Source: Porpolomopsis calyptriformis (lineage: Eukaryota; Basidiomycota; Agaricomycetes; Agaricales; Hygrophoraceae). From it: a stretch of DNA of 64,000 nt. The position numbers were made by a program, and so were the translations under genes. The notes under the pieces were generated by a model, which worked only from the letters and a program-made list of their open reading frames with translations, was not told the origin of the DNA and made no database searches. Shown here piece after piece: positions 22,608-34,782 of the stretch (position 1 is its first letter; the number at the start of each line of letters is the position of its first letter). The stretch lies in the NCBI GenBank assembly GCA_951640195.1, contig OX621173.1, positions 1,467,780 to 1,531,779 of the forward strand. Direction: 5' to 3'.

Positions 22608-23437
22608 CTAATCTATCTTGGTTATCTCTTGCACCATACTATCCCTCAAGAACTCCATGAAACTAGAGACTACTTGACCATCTAATGCAGCCAACTTATT
22701 TCCCCAATAGATTGCCCCATTGCTGTCTCCACTGGAGGCCCACAACTCAGCAGCCTTCCCTTCAATGAAACCCATTGCTATCTTCCTTGCTTCTTTACCC
22801 AACCAATCGTTGGTGGGACTCTACAACAAACTAGGAGGAATTTCTTCCTCCTTGATCTTAACATTAACGTTGGTCAATGATACTGACAAATCTTCAACTA
22901 AGGAATAAGGAGTTAGCAATCACAAAGAGAGTGAGAGAGTTGAGAGTATTACCACTAGATATAGGACTCAATGGACTAGGGGTCCAAGGATGGAAAGGGG
23001 GGACTGGAAGCCCAGTGCTCAGGCTTGGGATTATCAAATAGGAGAGTACCCCCAATGATCAGAACTCCAATCGACTCGCTCCTCCACAGGGAGCTTGGAA
23101 CTAGGGGGAGGGGCGTCATCATCCCAAGCTAAAAAAGGAAAGCCTATTATCAACAAACAAAGACTAATAAAGACAAAACAAGATACTCACCAAGCAGATC
23201 CTCCATCAGACTACAAGCATGCTAGATTGGCCAGCAAACAAACAGACACTTCTTGACCTTGTGCTTACCACTGCAAGTGAAACAGGAGAAGGATAACCAA
23301 CAGAGGTCAGCGTCAGAAGGAATGCACTGGAGATAGTAGTGGAAGGAATTGCAATCAAGAAAGACAGGGGCAGTGCAGTGCACCACCCCAGACTGCTTGA
23401 AGAATCAGACGTAGTAGCCTTAGTGGGAGGGAGTCAT
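22608..23437 (-). pseudogene. Zinc-knuckle-type gene of element B (decayed)
   Basis: The reading frame equivalent to the copy A and C gene starts at 23437 (MTPSH, then TAA where the others have Gln). Exon 1 has further stops, including TGA for Arg before FFKQSGVV. The cluster CFTCSGKHKVKKC is still readable, and exon 3 ends RDSMVQEITKID at 22608. Intron positions match the other copies. Clearly inactive. Confidence 0.6.
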
Positions 23438-23556
23438 GATAATTGACAAGGATTAAACTAAAGCATAGGGATACAACCCCTCACCTTTTATATGCCTACA
23501 AATAAAGGAGGGACCAAAAGGAGCTTCCTTAGTCAAAGAAGAGAAACCCAATACAC

Positions 23557-24589
23557 TGTATTAGGTGAAATATAAATACTTCACTTCTAGAACTACTGGA
23601 GTTGTACATTAATCAAGTAAGTCCTAGTTGTTCGGGGGAGATGTGAATTGATTGAGTAATGGACACTTCCTCCTTTGATGGGGCTTGAGTAATCCTTGGC
23701 TAGGATGTACAGATGAACAGGCTATCCAAACTCAATGGATAGTATTGACTGGGAGAACAAGAATGAAGTCAACAGCTGACTTAGAAGAATACGTATCACA
23801 GTGAGGTCTCTCCAATAAGGACTGAGACTTAGAGAATGTGATGAATAAGCAGGGGCTGAGGTAAGATAAGATAGTCCTCAGTGGCTATCTTCAACTTACA
23901 GAAATACGTCAAGGGGTGATTCCTAAGTTGGTTCTTAATATAAGAGGGCTTAGGTGAAATCACACAGGGTATAAGCTTAATAGACTAGATTGGATTGGAT
24001 GTATTGACTACAGACAAGTAGTATCAATAAGAGGTAGTACTAGGTACTGAGTACTAGGGGTGAGTTCAAGGGAAAAGGGGAGAGTGAGGGGAGGGGAAAT
24101 AAAGTGGGCTGAAAGTGGGCTTAAAGTGAACTGAACTCCTCACTGGTGAAAAGGGGGCCCTTTATATATGTTTGAGAACAATGGGCAATGAGAACAATAG
24201 GAAATAAGAACAATGGATAAAAGAACAATGAGGAGTTTGAATTGTAACTCACTATGAGTCAGACAATGAGGAGAACAATGGAGGAGATTAATATGAGTCA
24301 TAGTGACTCAGAGAACAATGGAGTGATGACAGAACAATAGAGAAATGGGATATGAGTCATTCTGACTCAGAGAACAATGAGGAAGAATGCTATTGTCCAT
24401 GATAAGATAGCATTGGTAAAGATAGTAGTGTATCTTATCTGTGATAAGATAATATGTGAGGGACAGTGATATCTTATCTAAGATAAGATAAGATAAGATA
24501 AGATAAAGGATGTGTGAGCTAAGGATGCTACTTGCTGAATACATGATCTTTGGTTAAGTTTGATACCAAATCAGTTTGGGATCATGACA
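23557..24589. mobile_element. 1.03-kb TG...CA insertion inside element B
   Basis: Copies A and C are continuous here (ATACACTGGACAAG-like), while copy B has 1033 extra bases running from TGTATTAGGTGAAAT to GGGATCATGACA. The ends look like an LTR, but the flanks share only AC, so a clean 5-bp duplication is missing. The interior holds a TATA box (about 24161), eight GAACAATR repeats (24175-24380), TGAGTCA/TGACTCA sites and a GATAAG tract (24480-24510). There is no coding capacity. A solo LTR with damaged flanks is the likeliest reading. Confidence 0.6.
24175..24510. repeat. GAACAATR repeats, AP-1/Gcn4-like sites and GATAAG tract
   Basis: Eight GAACAATG/A motifs in one orientation lie at about 24176, 24192, 24208, 24222, 24273, 24313, 24331 and 24371. 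TGAGTCA or TGACTCA occurs at about 24255, 24296, 24304, 24352 and 24363, and the phrase ATGAGTCAT..TGACTCAGAG is repeated. (GATAA)n runs near 24480-24510. This looks like a regulatory array of the surrounding insertion. Confidence 0.65.
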
Positions 24590-24950
24590 ACTGGACAAGA
24601 AATAGAAACAACAGTAATCTCATGACCAGAAGAACAATAAGAACCAGTCATGAGACAATACAGCCCTGTGCTGCAGAAGGCTATGCCCAATAGAGTTGAG
24701 TTATCAGAAGCACACAGCCTTCTGCAGTATGACTAGGAACAATGGCAAACTCTAAATTGAAGGCTGTGAACAATAGACAAAGGGGTGACTGTGGAGGCTG
24801 ACTCATAATGACTCCTACTTTAGAAATACTATATAAACCCTGAGGGCAAAGTGGATTATCACTTCATCCTCCTGTGAGATTACTTGTAGTAGCATAAATG
24901 CAATCAGAATCATTAGACTTCCTTTCCATCAGAACAAGGAAAGAGAAACA

Positions 24951-25305
24951 CAACTCAATTTGTTAAGTCCCATTTAGGATATATAGAGTTACAAGTGAGA
25001 TGCATAAAAGAAATTGCAAAAATCAGGCTATAGCTGATCACTTTACATCCCACTACATAGTGTATGATCATGTGTGTTTATCGTAGCAATAAATGGTGTG
25101 GTTTAATCCTAATCTACCTGTAGTTGAATGGAATTGGATCATCTATTTACTTAGCTCAACTAGCCTGGGTCTCTTTCATCTGACTACCAGAGTCTACCGC
25201 TGGTTACCTGAGTTAAGCTCATGCCACATTGAGTTAACCAAGTTGAATGGTGTTGTCACTACCCACCTCTGAAACAAGTAACTGTCCATTCGATTGTTAG
25301 AAATC
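24951..25305. other. Gene-free interval
   Basis: AT-rich sequence after the break point of element B. Nothing recognisable. Confidence 0.5.
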
Positions 25306-25633
25306 TCAAACCCAATATCCAACATTTTTAGAAGCAGTGGCAGGAACCTTTTTGGCAGTTGGTGAAGGGAGTTCTGATGCCCATGTTAGCTGGATGATGT
25401 CTGCAAAGGTTTGATGCATTCTAGCCATGGGGTCTGATGATTTGATACATTTTTCTTTGCATCTCATAGCATGAATTAGAATCTTTAGCACCAAGAATGG
25501 TGAGGTTTGTCTGTGGGGAAAGAAAACCCTTCACATTTTCTTTATTCTGGCTTGCAGGTCCATGCTTTTGCCTCTTCTGATAGTTCTCCAGCTTTGAAAT
25601 GTTCTGCAGAGCTCGATGGGGATGTTTTGGCAT
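25306..25633 (-). pseudogene. Unidentified coding relic
   Basis: The minus strand has two overlapping short frames (MPKHPHRALQNISKLENYQK...LTILGAKDSNSCYEMQRKMY and a shifted partner continuing toward 25306). The amino-acid texture suggests a former protein gene, perhaps of a transposon, but no motif can be assigned. Confidence 0.3.
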
Positions 25634-25639
25634 GTCTAG

Positions 25640-25851
25640 TGTAACAGATATTACTGTTACAGTGTGTACATTAGGGATGTAGTCCTTATGTATTGGTGTT
25701 TGTACCAGAGAGCAGTATATAGGCAGTATTTACCCTTATTTAGGTAGTTCTTTTTATATCTTGCCACCACTCATACCAGGTTTACACATATCCAATAGAT
25801 ATTAGTTGTATCCAGCTAGTTGTGAGCACTGCAAGATCAAGAACTCTTACA
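25640..25851. mobile_element. Solo LTR, 212 bp, with near-perfect 5-bp target duplication
   Basis: Starts TGTAACAGATATTACTG and ends AGAACTCTTACA, giving TGTAA/TTACA inverted ends. It is flanked by TCTAG (25635-25639) and TCTGG (25852-25856), four of five matching. An AGTATATAGG motif occurs near 25707. It carries an internal small palindrome (GTAACAGATATTACTGTTAC). No internal retrotransposon sequence is present. Confidence 0.65.
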
Positions 25852-26592
25852 TCTGGGGACTGTGGATTTGTTGGTGGCTTGGTTTGTGCTAGCAGTTAAA
25901 ATCTTAAATTCAGAACTACTTCTCATCCAGGGCGAAATTTAGAATTCTACTACCCCAAACTATACCTGTGGTTATCCTGCATCTTTTGGGGAGCACTTTC
26001 TAAGAAACAGCTTGCATGTGGAGTAGATGGAATTATGCACTTTTTTCACTGCCATTTTGGTATAAGCATGACAATTTTACACATGTGATTAAAGACAAGT
26101 ATGAATAAATCCTATCTTACATGCATAGCATGTGATCAATCATTGTAAGCCAAAATCAGTGATCCCAATAGCAAGTAGCTCATTTTAGCATTGGATGAAA
26201 CTTGATGAAGCTAGCAAATTCATCCAAGTAGAATAAACCAAACAATGCCAACTGACATACACTTACAGATACTGGTAATAATAGGATGAGGTTCCATGCT
26301 TCAGTACAAATTATACAATAATTGCTAATACACTTCAACAAGAAAACACCATATCTGAAGAGACAGATAGCTACTAGTATACTATTAAGAAAAAAAATAC
26401 AAGGCATGTTGATAAACAATCAAAGCCACAATGCCCCCAGTGTACTCTCAACAGTTTGACAAGCAAGGTTTTTCAGTTGCACTGGGGTTAGGCAACTGTT
26501 CTTTTGTTTTGTTGTGTATGCTGAGTAGCGTGGAATGAAACGGACGCTAATAACATACAATGAGCATTCCGTACCAGGACTTAGGACAAACA
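25852..26592. other. Gene-free interval
   Basis: AT-rich, no supported gene or repeat. It separates the transposon-rich left half from the gene island; the last ~200 bases include the downstream region of the minus-strand gene ending at 26593. Confidence 0.5.
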
Positions 26593-28012
26593 TCACCTTT
26601 TGGTTAAAAGTCCTAGAGCCTCCGTAGATTTACTTTCCATGTCTTCGGTGTTGGTCACTTGTTCCTCAAACTTCTTGCGGCAGTCCTCTGCAAGGCGTAG
26701 TGCAAGTTCCCATCCTTCCGTTGATTTCCGCGTCGGTTTCCCCTCGGCGGATTGTTCCAATGCCTGCAAATAGTCAATGTATGTCACGCCAATAAACCAT
26801 TTTCAAGCTTACATCAGGTATGGAGTGTGGGTTAGAAGGCAGTAGCGTTCCTTGGCCCGAAGAACTAATCTCACTGAACTAAGGTTAGGTATTAGTAGCG
26901 TCGTGATTGTGATCAACAAAGAAACCGACGTCTCCTTTGGCCGCCCTTTGCTTGCTCTTTTCGGCTATCGCACGCAGCCCCTCGATGAAGGCGAGCAATA
27001 CGAGGCCAAAAATCTTATTGGTAACTGAGATTTAGCTGCATGAGCTTTTAGAAACTTTCACGAAACAGAGCACATACCAAGTATCATACCTGATAAGAAA
27101 CCGTCTCGTAGCGTCTCAACGAAGATCTCGTCGTCTTGATAGAATGTGTTGGATATGGGATCGTAAGAGTAAAAGGCAAACCGAGTCAGGTTTGTGAGAA
27201 CTCCGTAGACACGCAATCCTTCAAATTCAGCTTGTTTGTTCACTTTGGCAGCGGCTGTATAATGCTCAATATGTGTACACATACTTCAAGGGCTTGAGGA
27301 CGTACATAGGAACTCCAGAAAAAGTTGAGCCAAATTGTTACTGGATGGCTTGTCCAACTTCACCTCAATAACGAAAAAGAGTATTCCGCCAACCATAATG
27401 ACCTGCAGATGCTTGGCATAAATAACCTTTGAATAATTGGAACGTGGACCTTACTTCATGTTCAACTTCTCCACCAGTTGCGAACGCATTGGCTGGCATA
27501 GCCTCCTCTGGCTTGTCAACGACTCGGCCATGAAAGAGGGCCAAAATGGGAACAATATACTGCCAAAATAAACGGAATCCAGAAATGCAGGTACCTCAGT
27601 ATCATTTACGTACTGGGTCCAGGATTCTAACTCTAGATTCCTCTCTTGTCTGGTCCACCACCTCTTGATAAACGTCTTGCACACGCCATGAACTTTCAAA
27701 GACAGCCTTATGAAACGAAGGTGGAAGTTGATAAACAGGAGTTTGAAAGTATGCGAGCCGGAGATAGATAGGATCTTGAGCGAGACCAGCTCGCGCAGCG
27801 AAATCAATCCATTTGGCTGTAGAGAAGGATGGAAGTTCGGTTCGAGCCCTCTTGATACTTTTGTTGTCGATATTGGTTTTGTTGAGGATCAGGCTTACGA
27901 TGAGGATGAGTTGTTCCTTGTCAACTTCGAGGAGCTTTTGCATCCAGTCATCGTCTTTGATACCGGCAGCCTGAATGGCGGTTTCGACGTTGGCGTCGTT
28001 GGAGTTTAGCAT
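26593..28012 (-). CDS. Multi-exon hypothetical protein with ExK nuclease-like core
   Basis: Exons on the minus strand are: 28012-27614 (MLNSNDANVETAIQAAGIKD...), 27559-27455 (YIVPILALFHGRVVDKPEEA), 27402-27306 (VIMVGGILFFVIEVKLD), 27254-27078 (AEFEGLRVYGVLTNLTRFAF), about 27024-26930 (VTNKIFGLVLLAFIEGLRAI), 26873-26813 (SSGQGTLLPSNPHSIPD) and 26763-26593. All but one intron have clear GT-AG ends and keep the frame; the donor after the fifth exon is not clear. The core GGILFFVIEVK followed by LAQLFLEF resembles the E-x-K half of a PD-(D/E)XK nuclease fold, and similar hypothetical proteins are common in agarics, but this is only an inference. Start and end are supported by frame continuity. 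It is head to head with the LIM gene only 70 bp away. Confidence 0.65.
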
Positions 28013-28082
28013 GGACTCGGCGCCGATTCAACTTCGTAATTCACCCATTTGAACTACGACGACGACGAAGACGACGACGACG
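28013..28082. promoter_or_regulatory. 70-bp shared start region between two divergent genes
   Basis: The first ATGs of the nuclease-like gene (minus) and the LIM gene (plus) are separated by only 70 bp, which include a run of CGACGA repeats (about 28057-28083). Either both genes have very short leaders from one bidirectional promoter, or the transcripts overlap or start inside each other. Confidence 0.5.
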
Positions 28083-30586
28083 ATGGCTCAAAATTACTAT
28101 TATTACTATCCTCATCAACAGTATCAACCCCAATCGTATCCTCAACATTCTTTCCAATCGTATCCTCAACACCACGTACAACCTGTTTACAACCCATCTT
28201 TCATTCCTCATTATCCACAATATCAACCCCAAATTCAACCACATCCTCCCTCCTCTTCCACCTATTCACAACCCAACTTCCGTCGTCCCCTCCCACTTCC
28301 AACTCCTAAACGCGCAGAAACAGTCCCTCCCCCCGCTGCCACACATCAACCCCGTCCCCCAACAGTCATCCCTTCTAGCTCCTTTCCTTCCTTCGCTCAT
28401 TCCATCCCTTTCACCGACCCGTCCCAAACACGCCGTCCGCTCCCTACCCCCCGCTCAAAGCACTATTCCCTCGATCTTCGTGCCCGCGCCGTTTTGGCCC
28501 CGAGCTGGTCCGATCAGGAGACCCATCCGGGTCGGAGCAGAAGCGAGAGTCCAGTAAAGATCACCCACATCCCAAGTCCAAGTCCATTCAACCCGACGAA
28601 CACAACGTCCGATTCTACCATTCCACCCCTTGACTCCACTTCCGCAAAGTCCAAGTTTGTGCCACTCTGGAAACGCGCGCCAAACACCGCTCCGAATTCG
28701 TTTCCACTCAGTGCTGATTCAAACGGAGCCAAGCGTGCGTTGCCGCTCTCACCAGATGGAACTGCAGGCGTCGTGCCAGACTTGCGAGCACTAGGTACCT
28801 CTACATTTAACAACTCTGACCGCCAACGCGATCTCCCCCCGTCACCAACCAAGTACAATTACAAGTCCCCGCATGCGTCTGGTCTAGTACATAATAACCC
28901 ACTCGGACCCAATGGCAGGGATAGCGGTAGAAGACCTTTGCCGGTCGCTCCTGAACCTGAATCGGATCCAGAATCTGGTGACTCTGAGTCGGAAGTGGGC
29001 TCCTCTCGCTCCGGTGAGGCCCAACCCTCCAGTCCGCAATATGGGATACTCGATCTACCGCGGAGGGATGTGGGTCAAGATAACACCCAGGTTGGATCAA
29101 TGACTCTAAGGCTGGCCGCCCTTGAACTTCGTTCCCAGGCACAACAGAAATCCACGTCTGTTGGAAGGGCAGATACGAATCCGGCTGCTGGCAGCCAGTG
29201 GCCCCCTACAAATTCCGCGCGTTTTTCACAAGGTACTCCGGCCAAGCGGCCGCTTAATCGGAACGAGGGGAATCGCAGAATCGACAACGAGGATTTGGAG
29301 GACGCGCCACCTCCACCTTCACTACCCCGCCCGCCCTCGTCTACCTCCCAACGTTGGCAGCAGACCGAAAGCCGGGGCATGGACAATTGGCAGCATCGAC
29401 GCCAGCCGCCGCCCCGCTGGCAGCCGAGTACAACGCCCGATCCAGCACCCGATTCTGCTTCCGATCTCAAGCGGGATAACAGAGACAACAACTCCGCTGA
29501 TGTCAGTAGTAATAACAACACCTGGCATGCCCAATCTCATATAGAGTCGCCTTCTCCGATGGGTGGACGAGACACTCGGGCAGATATTCCGAAACTCGAA
29601 TTTCCTGATGCAGAAGAGAGCAGTGGTGATGTCCCTGTGGTTAATGTACAGGGCCCACCGGAAATAACCGTCGACGGTCCACCAGCGATCAACGTCTCCA
29701 GCCCAGGGATTGAGATATCTGTTTCCGAGCCTGACAGCTCCGAGCGCAATACCGCTCAACCTCAACCTCAACCTCAGCAGCGAACATTGCCGCCGCCGCC
29801 ACGACGCAGGGAAGGGCTTGTGTGTGAGGGGTGTGATGGAGCGATCATCGGGCGCATAGTGAGCGCGATCGGCGTGCGATGGCATCCTTCTTGTTTTAAA
29901 TGCACGGTGTGTAATGAACTGCTGGAGCATGTGAGCTCATATGAGCATGAAGGGAGGCCGTATTGTCATCTAGATTATCATGAAGTGCGTTATGATCCAC
30001 TCGCTTAATCCTCTCCCACTAAATCCCTTTTTTTTCGGTGCTGCTTCCCAAAGACGTTTGCACCCCGATGTTACACGTGCAAAACTGCGATCATCGACGA
30101 ACGGTTTATCACACTGGACGATCCCGCACTGGGGAAACGGACGTACCACGAGCAGCACTTTTTCTGCGCCGAGTGTGGCGATCCGTTCCTTGCCCCGTCC
30201 AAGGCGGGCACCACCGGACGCACGGGCGAGCTGAGTCTCAACGGAGACGGGGATTTTGCGGATGATGATGTCGGCTTCACGGTCTACAAGGGACATCCTT
30301 ATTGCGAGGCGTGTCATGTGCGGCTCCGGATGCCCAAGTGTAAGAAGTGCAAGAAGAGTATCAGGGATGGGATGCAGGCTGTTGAAGCCCTAGGAGGGAA
30401 GTGGTGTTGGGGTTGCTTTGTATGCGCTGTGAGTCCCTTTTTTTTGTTTTTCGTTTTGTTGTTGAGCTGATCGCTTGGCTTTTATAGGGTTGCGAGAAGC
30501 CTTTCGAAGAGCCGAGTTTCTTCCAGAGAGAGGGGATGCCGTTTTGTGAGCGTTGTTTTACTATCATCTTGAAGAACGAGTTGTGA
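28083..30586 (+). CDS. LIM-domain protein, paxillin-like, three LIM domains
   Basis: Exons are 28083-29984, 30054-30428 and 30488-30586, with GT-AG introns of 69 and 59 bp in phase, giving about 791 residues. The first ~575 residues are low-complexity: Tyr/Gln/Pro-rich start (MAQNYYYYYPHQQYQPQ), then Ser/Pro-rich with many PLP and PPxP pieces. Three LIM zinc-binding domains close the protein: CEGCDGAIIGRIVSAIGVRW...CFKCTVC...YCHLDYHE; CYTCKTAIIDERFIT...HFFCAEC...YCEACHVR; CKKCKKSIRDGMQAV...CFVCAGCEKPF...CERCF. Fungal proteins of this layout (paxillin/Pxl1 type) act at actin-rich growth sites and septa. Role inferred from domain order; the exact orthologue is not proven. The stop is TGA. Confidence 0.88.
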
Positions 30587-30719
30587 GCTAGACTGGACGG
30601 TATTGAGATGCTTCATTTTTTTTTTTTTTGTAAGATCTGCCCAGACAGACAGACTGATTGCAAGTAATGATGATGACATGCGTCCGATGTGTAATGCAAA
30701 GGCAATAACTATAAGTATT

Positions 30720-32603
30720 CTAGAATGCACTGGGATCGTCTTCAAAATAATTGCCGTTCAGGGCAGAACCGTAGTCCCAATCATAAGCCGCAACTCTATG
30801 CAACCCATAACGCTGCAAAACCTCTGCGACGTCCCCCTCGTCACTCTCTCTCATCTGAAGCAGCTTAACGTCTGGGATCGGAGGCAACGTCCGAAATACC
30901 AAGCGGGCACTCTCGACCTGCTCGAGGTAGGTCTGCACGGGTATGCGAGGCGGGTACCTAGTCTCGTGCTCGATCACACGCTCGATGGAGCCGTGCTCGC
31001 GGATGAACTTCAACGCGCGCGTTGGGCCGACTTTTTTGATCCGCTGGGAGAAGTCGGTTCCGAGAAGGAGGGCAAAGTCGAGGTAGCGCGCGCGGTCGAG
31101 TTGGAGGACGGTGCGGATGTCGGTGCCCGAGAGGATGATGAGTGGGCCTTGGCGGTTGGTGAGGTTGCGGATGAGGGGTGCTTCGTACACGAGTACATCC
31201 TATGGATTGTGGCGGGAGGGAGGAAGGGGAAATTTCTTTGTTCTTAGATTTCGATATCCGAAGGGGTTGGGACGTACTGTGTCTTCGCTTGCGACGTAAT
31301 CGGCCAGGCCGTTGATGACGAGAGACGCGGCCAGCGCTTCTGCTTCGAACGGTCCGGTGGGTTCTAGGCAGGGAACACCCATGGCTTGCAGGATCTCTTT
31401 ACACTCGTGGTAAGTTTGGGCCGAAGGAGGGTTGGTACGCCGCTGGTACGACTCGGACATCAGGCCGCTCTTTCTTGCTAGTATGGCGAGAGCGGATTTC
31501 GTCGTCGTGGTCTCGTTTTGGTTTGCCGCGGAGGATCCGATAAGCTCGTCCCAGAGTTTGCCTTCGTCTAGGGTGAGTTGGTACTGAGACTTGGTCATGA
31601 CGTAGTCGCTGTCGGCATCGTTTGTGTCATCGTCGGATGTCGGAGGTGGCGCAGGTGATGATAACAAGCTCAGTTTAGGGATGCTGTGGCAAAAGTCGAG
31701 GTAGAGGGAGGCTATTGCGGAGGTAATCGCTTCGGGTTCCGAGTCGGACCTGGAGGTCATAGTTGATGTTGTGTGAGATAGACGCGGTGCCTCCGAAGCC
31801 GAAGATACGGCTTGGTCTGCATTTTCAGGAATGGCTGTAGGCTGGAAATGGCCGAATTCAGGCAAGGACCTTGGACGAGGATCCGGTGGACCAGCGAAGC
31901 GATCGGAGCCCCTAGGTGGATCCTCTCGTGCAGGCTCCACAGACACCTGCGGTCCAAATTGTAGATTCTCCAGATCGCAGGAGAGAGAAGAAATCGTTTG
32001 GGACGGTATTGGCGTTGCCCAAACAAAACTGCGTAAAAGGCTTGTAGCTCGTTCCCGTTCAGGATTTTTCAAGGAACTAAAATTGTCATATAGATCGACC
32101 AGCTTCTGTAGTCTTTTCAGCCTGTCCATTTCAATGGACTTGCGGGTAAGAGCCATCCGTTGAGCCTGCTTCCTTCGTTCGGTCTGACCGGCGAGTTAAA
32201 TCGTGAAGAAAAGCATCAGTTTCGAACGTACTTCGCCAGTCTTTGCTTTACTACGCTCTTTTCCATCAAATACGCAAATGGCACGGACGCCGTAATCCTT
32301 AAGCTCTCTAAGTAGTCTGTACCATCCGAGAACATGACGGTGAGCCGAAGGCACTGGTGCGAAATGCAGACGCTGAGTGATGAGCGTTCCATCGCTGGCT
32401 CTCTTGAATGAGAAGGACTGTCGTGAAAAGTGTGCCAGAATACTCACATAACTATGGTCTTGCCGCTCAGTGCTCTGAGACGGTCTGGCAATTGTTTGAT
32501 TACTTCTGGGCTACGGAAAGGACGAGTTGAGCAGGATAATGCAGGCTAAATGCAAAACACACCATGTCCTTTGAAGAAAGGGTGTGAGCCCAAGTACGCC
32601 CAT
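30720..32603 (-). CDS. XPG/Rad2-family structure-specific nuclease (FEN1-like)
   Basis: Five exons: 32603-32563, 32510-32448, 32394-32232, 32165-31278 and 31199-30720. The spliced length of 1635 bases is exactly 545 codons. The N-terminus MGVLGLTPFFQ with KTIVIDGTLITQRLHF and GVRAICVFDGKERSKAK is the XPG-N region. After a long Ser/Thr/Asp-rich insert, ILQAMGVPCLEPTGPFEAEA followed by ADYVASEDTDVLVYEA is XPG-I with its acidic cluster. DFALLLGTDFSQRIKKVGPTRALKF is the helix-hairpin-helix region. The family cuts 5' flaps and related DNA structures. The insert is longer than in FEN1, so this is a divergent family member rather than the replicative FEN1; the exact clade is undetermined. Start chosen because Met-Gly is the invariant N-terminus of the family. 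Confidence 0.85.
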
Positions 32604-32891
32604 GGGATCTGAATTCGAATTCCGACCTGGTCAACGTCCTCTCTACCGCACGTCCTTCGCGTTCTCAACGGACTTTTTATTTATTGTGCGATTGGAGCGT
32701 TGATGTTATACCTTGGGATCATCGCTACCAGCGAGTACAGAGAAAGGGGGCGGAAAGTGTATGTAAGACACGGCGCTTGTTCAAGACGGCCGCGACCCTC
32801 GGTAGCAGCAATAAAGGCGATCCTTGCACTCGCTTGACACAGCCAAGCGACTCAGACTACGAAAGCCATTGAAGGCACCTCCAGATTCCTG

Positions 32892-34251
32892 ATGAGCCTC
32901 AACATATTCTCGAGACGTATCTTTCGGAAATGGCGTCTTCTGAGCATGCCAAAGGCGGGTTCAAAGAAATCTGGACAAGTACGCTCGTCCACTTCCCTTT
33001 CTCCTCCTATTGGCCTCAATGATGACTAGGCTGACCAAGGCAAACCAGAAGACTGCGAAACAACCCCCACCATACCTCATTCGGTGTTCCTTCCATTTGA
33101 ACTATGTCAACCTATTATCGATAACCTCATGGATGACCAGGCTGCCCTGCTTGCTTGCAGCTTGACCTGCAAAGCCTTTCTACATGCCAGCAGGTATCAC
33201 GTTTTTCATACTATTCGCCTCAAGGATAAAGAAGAGGCCACACACTTCCTTCGTAAAATATGTTCCACAGATTCGCCAACTAGTCCTTGCACTTGCATCC
33301 GCGACCTATCCATGTCCGAAGGGGGCCGTTACTGCCAGGGGCCTCGATTTGTGGACGAAATATTACTTTCCCTTGCTACATGCCTGCCAAACATCACCTC
33401 ACTCAACCTTGATTGTCTGAAATGGACGATCCCCGACGATGGGGCATGTGCAATGATATTATCGGGCTTCCCAAAGGTCCAGCACCTGGAGTTGAATACC
33501 ATCTTCCAGACATCACAACAAGCGAACGAATTCATTTCGTCATTTCCATTGCTGACGAGCCTTAACTTCTGGAATGTGACGTGGAGATCATGTAGTGACC
33601 CAGTAATCCCTTTACCATGCGATTTGAAATCGATTGCTCTGCACTCCAGCCAATCGCATTTTTTCAATCAGCTTCTGCACCTCGAGTCTGCATCCTGAAA
33701 TATCCGCCCTTCGCGTCGAATATCTGTATCCAGAGTACGCCCAAGCAATGGGTGAACTGCTCAAGACTTTAGGTTCCCGTCTTGAGCATCTCCGATTGTC
33801 CGAAGTGCAAAAGGCCGCGACCCTTGCAACTGACTGGTGTATTTTTTTTCCTGCGCTAGTGTTTTATCAAATTGGTTTAATTGGTTCCACAGCTGTCTGC
33901 GAAATTTTCATCAACCTTGCCCATAACACCCATCTTCGTTCGATTCGCCTGATCCTTTCATCAGCCGTGTGGAACAACTTTCCCACTCTGGATTGGGTGT
34001 CCGCGTTACTCTCTCAGATCACCTCGCATGATATGGAATACGTATGGCTCCAACCGCCCCGAGGCGCTGCCGACAGATTAGACGTCTTTTTACCTGCGAT
34101 AGAACGCGTTTTCACTCAACAGCACTGGTCCAACCTTCGGGCGCTTCGATTAATGGCTTTCAATGGCGGGATTTACGCAATCCCAAAATCCATCAAGGTT
34201 TCTATGCCCATACTTGACAGTCGTGGTGATGTCCTCGTTGCGAATTGGTGA
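32892..34251 (+). pseudogene. F-box gene copy 1, pseudogene
   Basis: The sequence is colinear with the two following F-box genes but carries three lesions. A TAG near 33027 replaces the CAG of copies 2 and 3 (DDQAA). A one-base insertion near 33688 (GAGTCTGCATCC against GAGTCGCATCC) shifts the frame. The intron donor (GGTGAG in the others) is lost near 33830. The F-box itself is clear (LPFELCQPIIDNLMDDQAAL, CSLTCKAFLHASRYH), and the C-terminal half is readable in the shifted frame to VLVANW-TGA. It is the first of three tandem paralogues. Confidence 0.8.
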
Positions 34252-34782
34252 AAAAGCGGGGCGGAAAGTCTCAGCAGATGAATGAATATGATTGGGCTCA
34301 TATGCTCTCTCAAGTACCGAAGACCAGCACAACAAGAAACCACCCAAAGCAACACGAAGCTACCCGTGTCCCAAAAGCCCCAGCGCCTGCCCCCTCATAC
34401 GACTACGAACAAAGCTGCAGGATTGGTTGTATAACGTAGAACTAGCCGCCGCGTCTTAGCACTTACGCTTGGTTGTTGCGGTATGAATCAAAAAAAGATC
34501 ATTGCCAATGATCATGATCGGCATATTGAGGGGCTGGTATGATTATGATCATGATCGGCATGTTGGGGTTGGAGATAGGGGTCGTCTTGCTCTCGTGCTT
34601 GCGACCAACACCTCAGGGCGCTGGTCGTCCAGCCTCAGGGACATTGACACTGGTGCATCTGAGGCGACATTTCACTTGGCCCATAGTGATCACGACTCTC
34701 ATGGCATCAACAAAGCCAGGAGAGATCCTTGCAGTCGCTTGACTGCCAGCCCCTAGTTTCAACCTTCAATATCCAGTCTCTG
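34252..34782. other. Intergenic interval between F-box copies
   Basis: No gene. An ATGATCATGATCGGCAT phrase occurs twice (about 34505 and 34545), a short local direct repeat. The last ~60 bases match the upstream region of copy 3. Confidence 0.5.

Larger units (their letters stand above)
22455..24950 (+). mobile_element. Copy B of the 1.69-kb element family, 3' truncated and carrying an insertion
   Basis: It begins TGTCATGAAATTGGCATT and aligns with copies A and C through the zinc-knuckle-type gene (minus strand), the divergent promoter and the start of the transcript leading to the terminal ORF. It diverges near 24950, just before the position of that ORF's ATG, so the 3' end is missing. 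A 1.03-kb foreign segment (23557-24589) interrupts the exon 1 side of the promoter. This is the most decayed copy. Confidence 0.8.

Noticed and set aside
28049..28309. Asp-rich frame starting MNYDDDEDDDDDGSK
   Set aside because: Produced by the CGACGA repeat in the wrong frame; the LIM gene frame is supported by its C-terminal domains.
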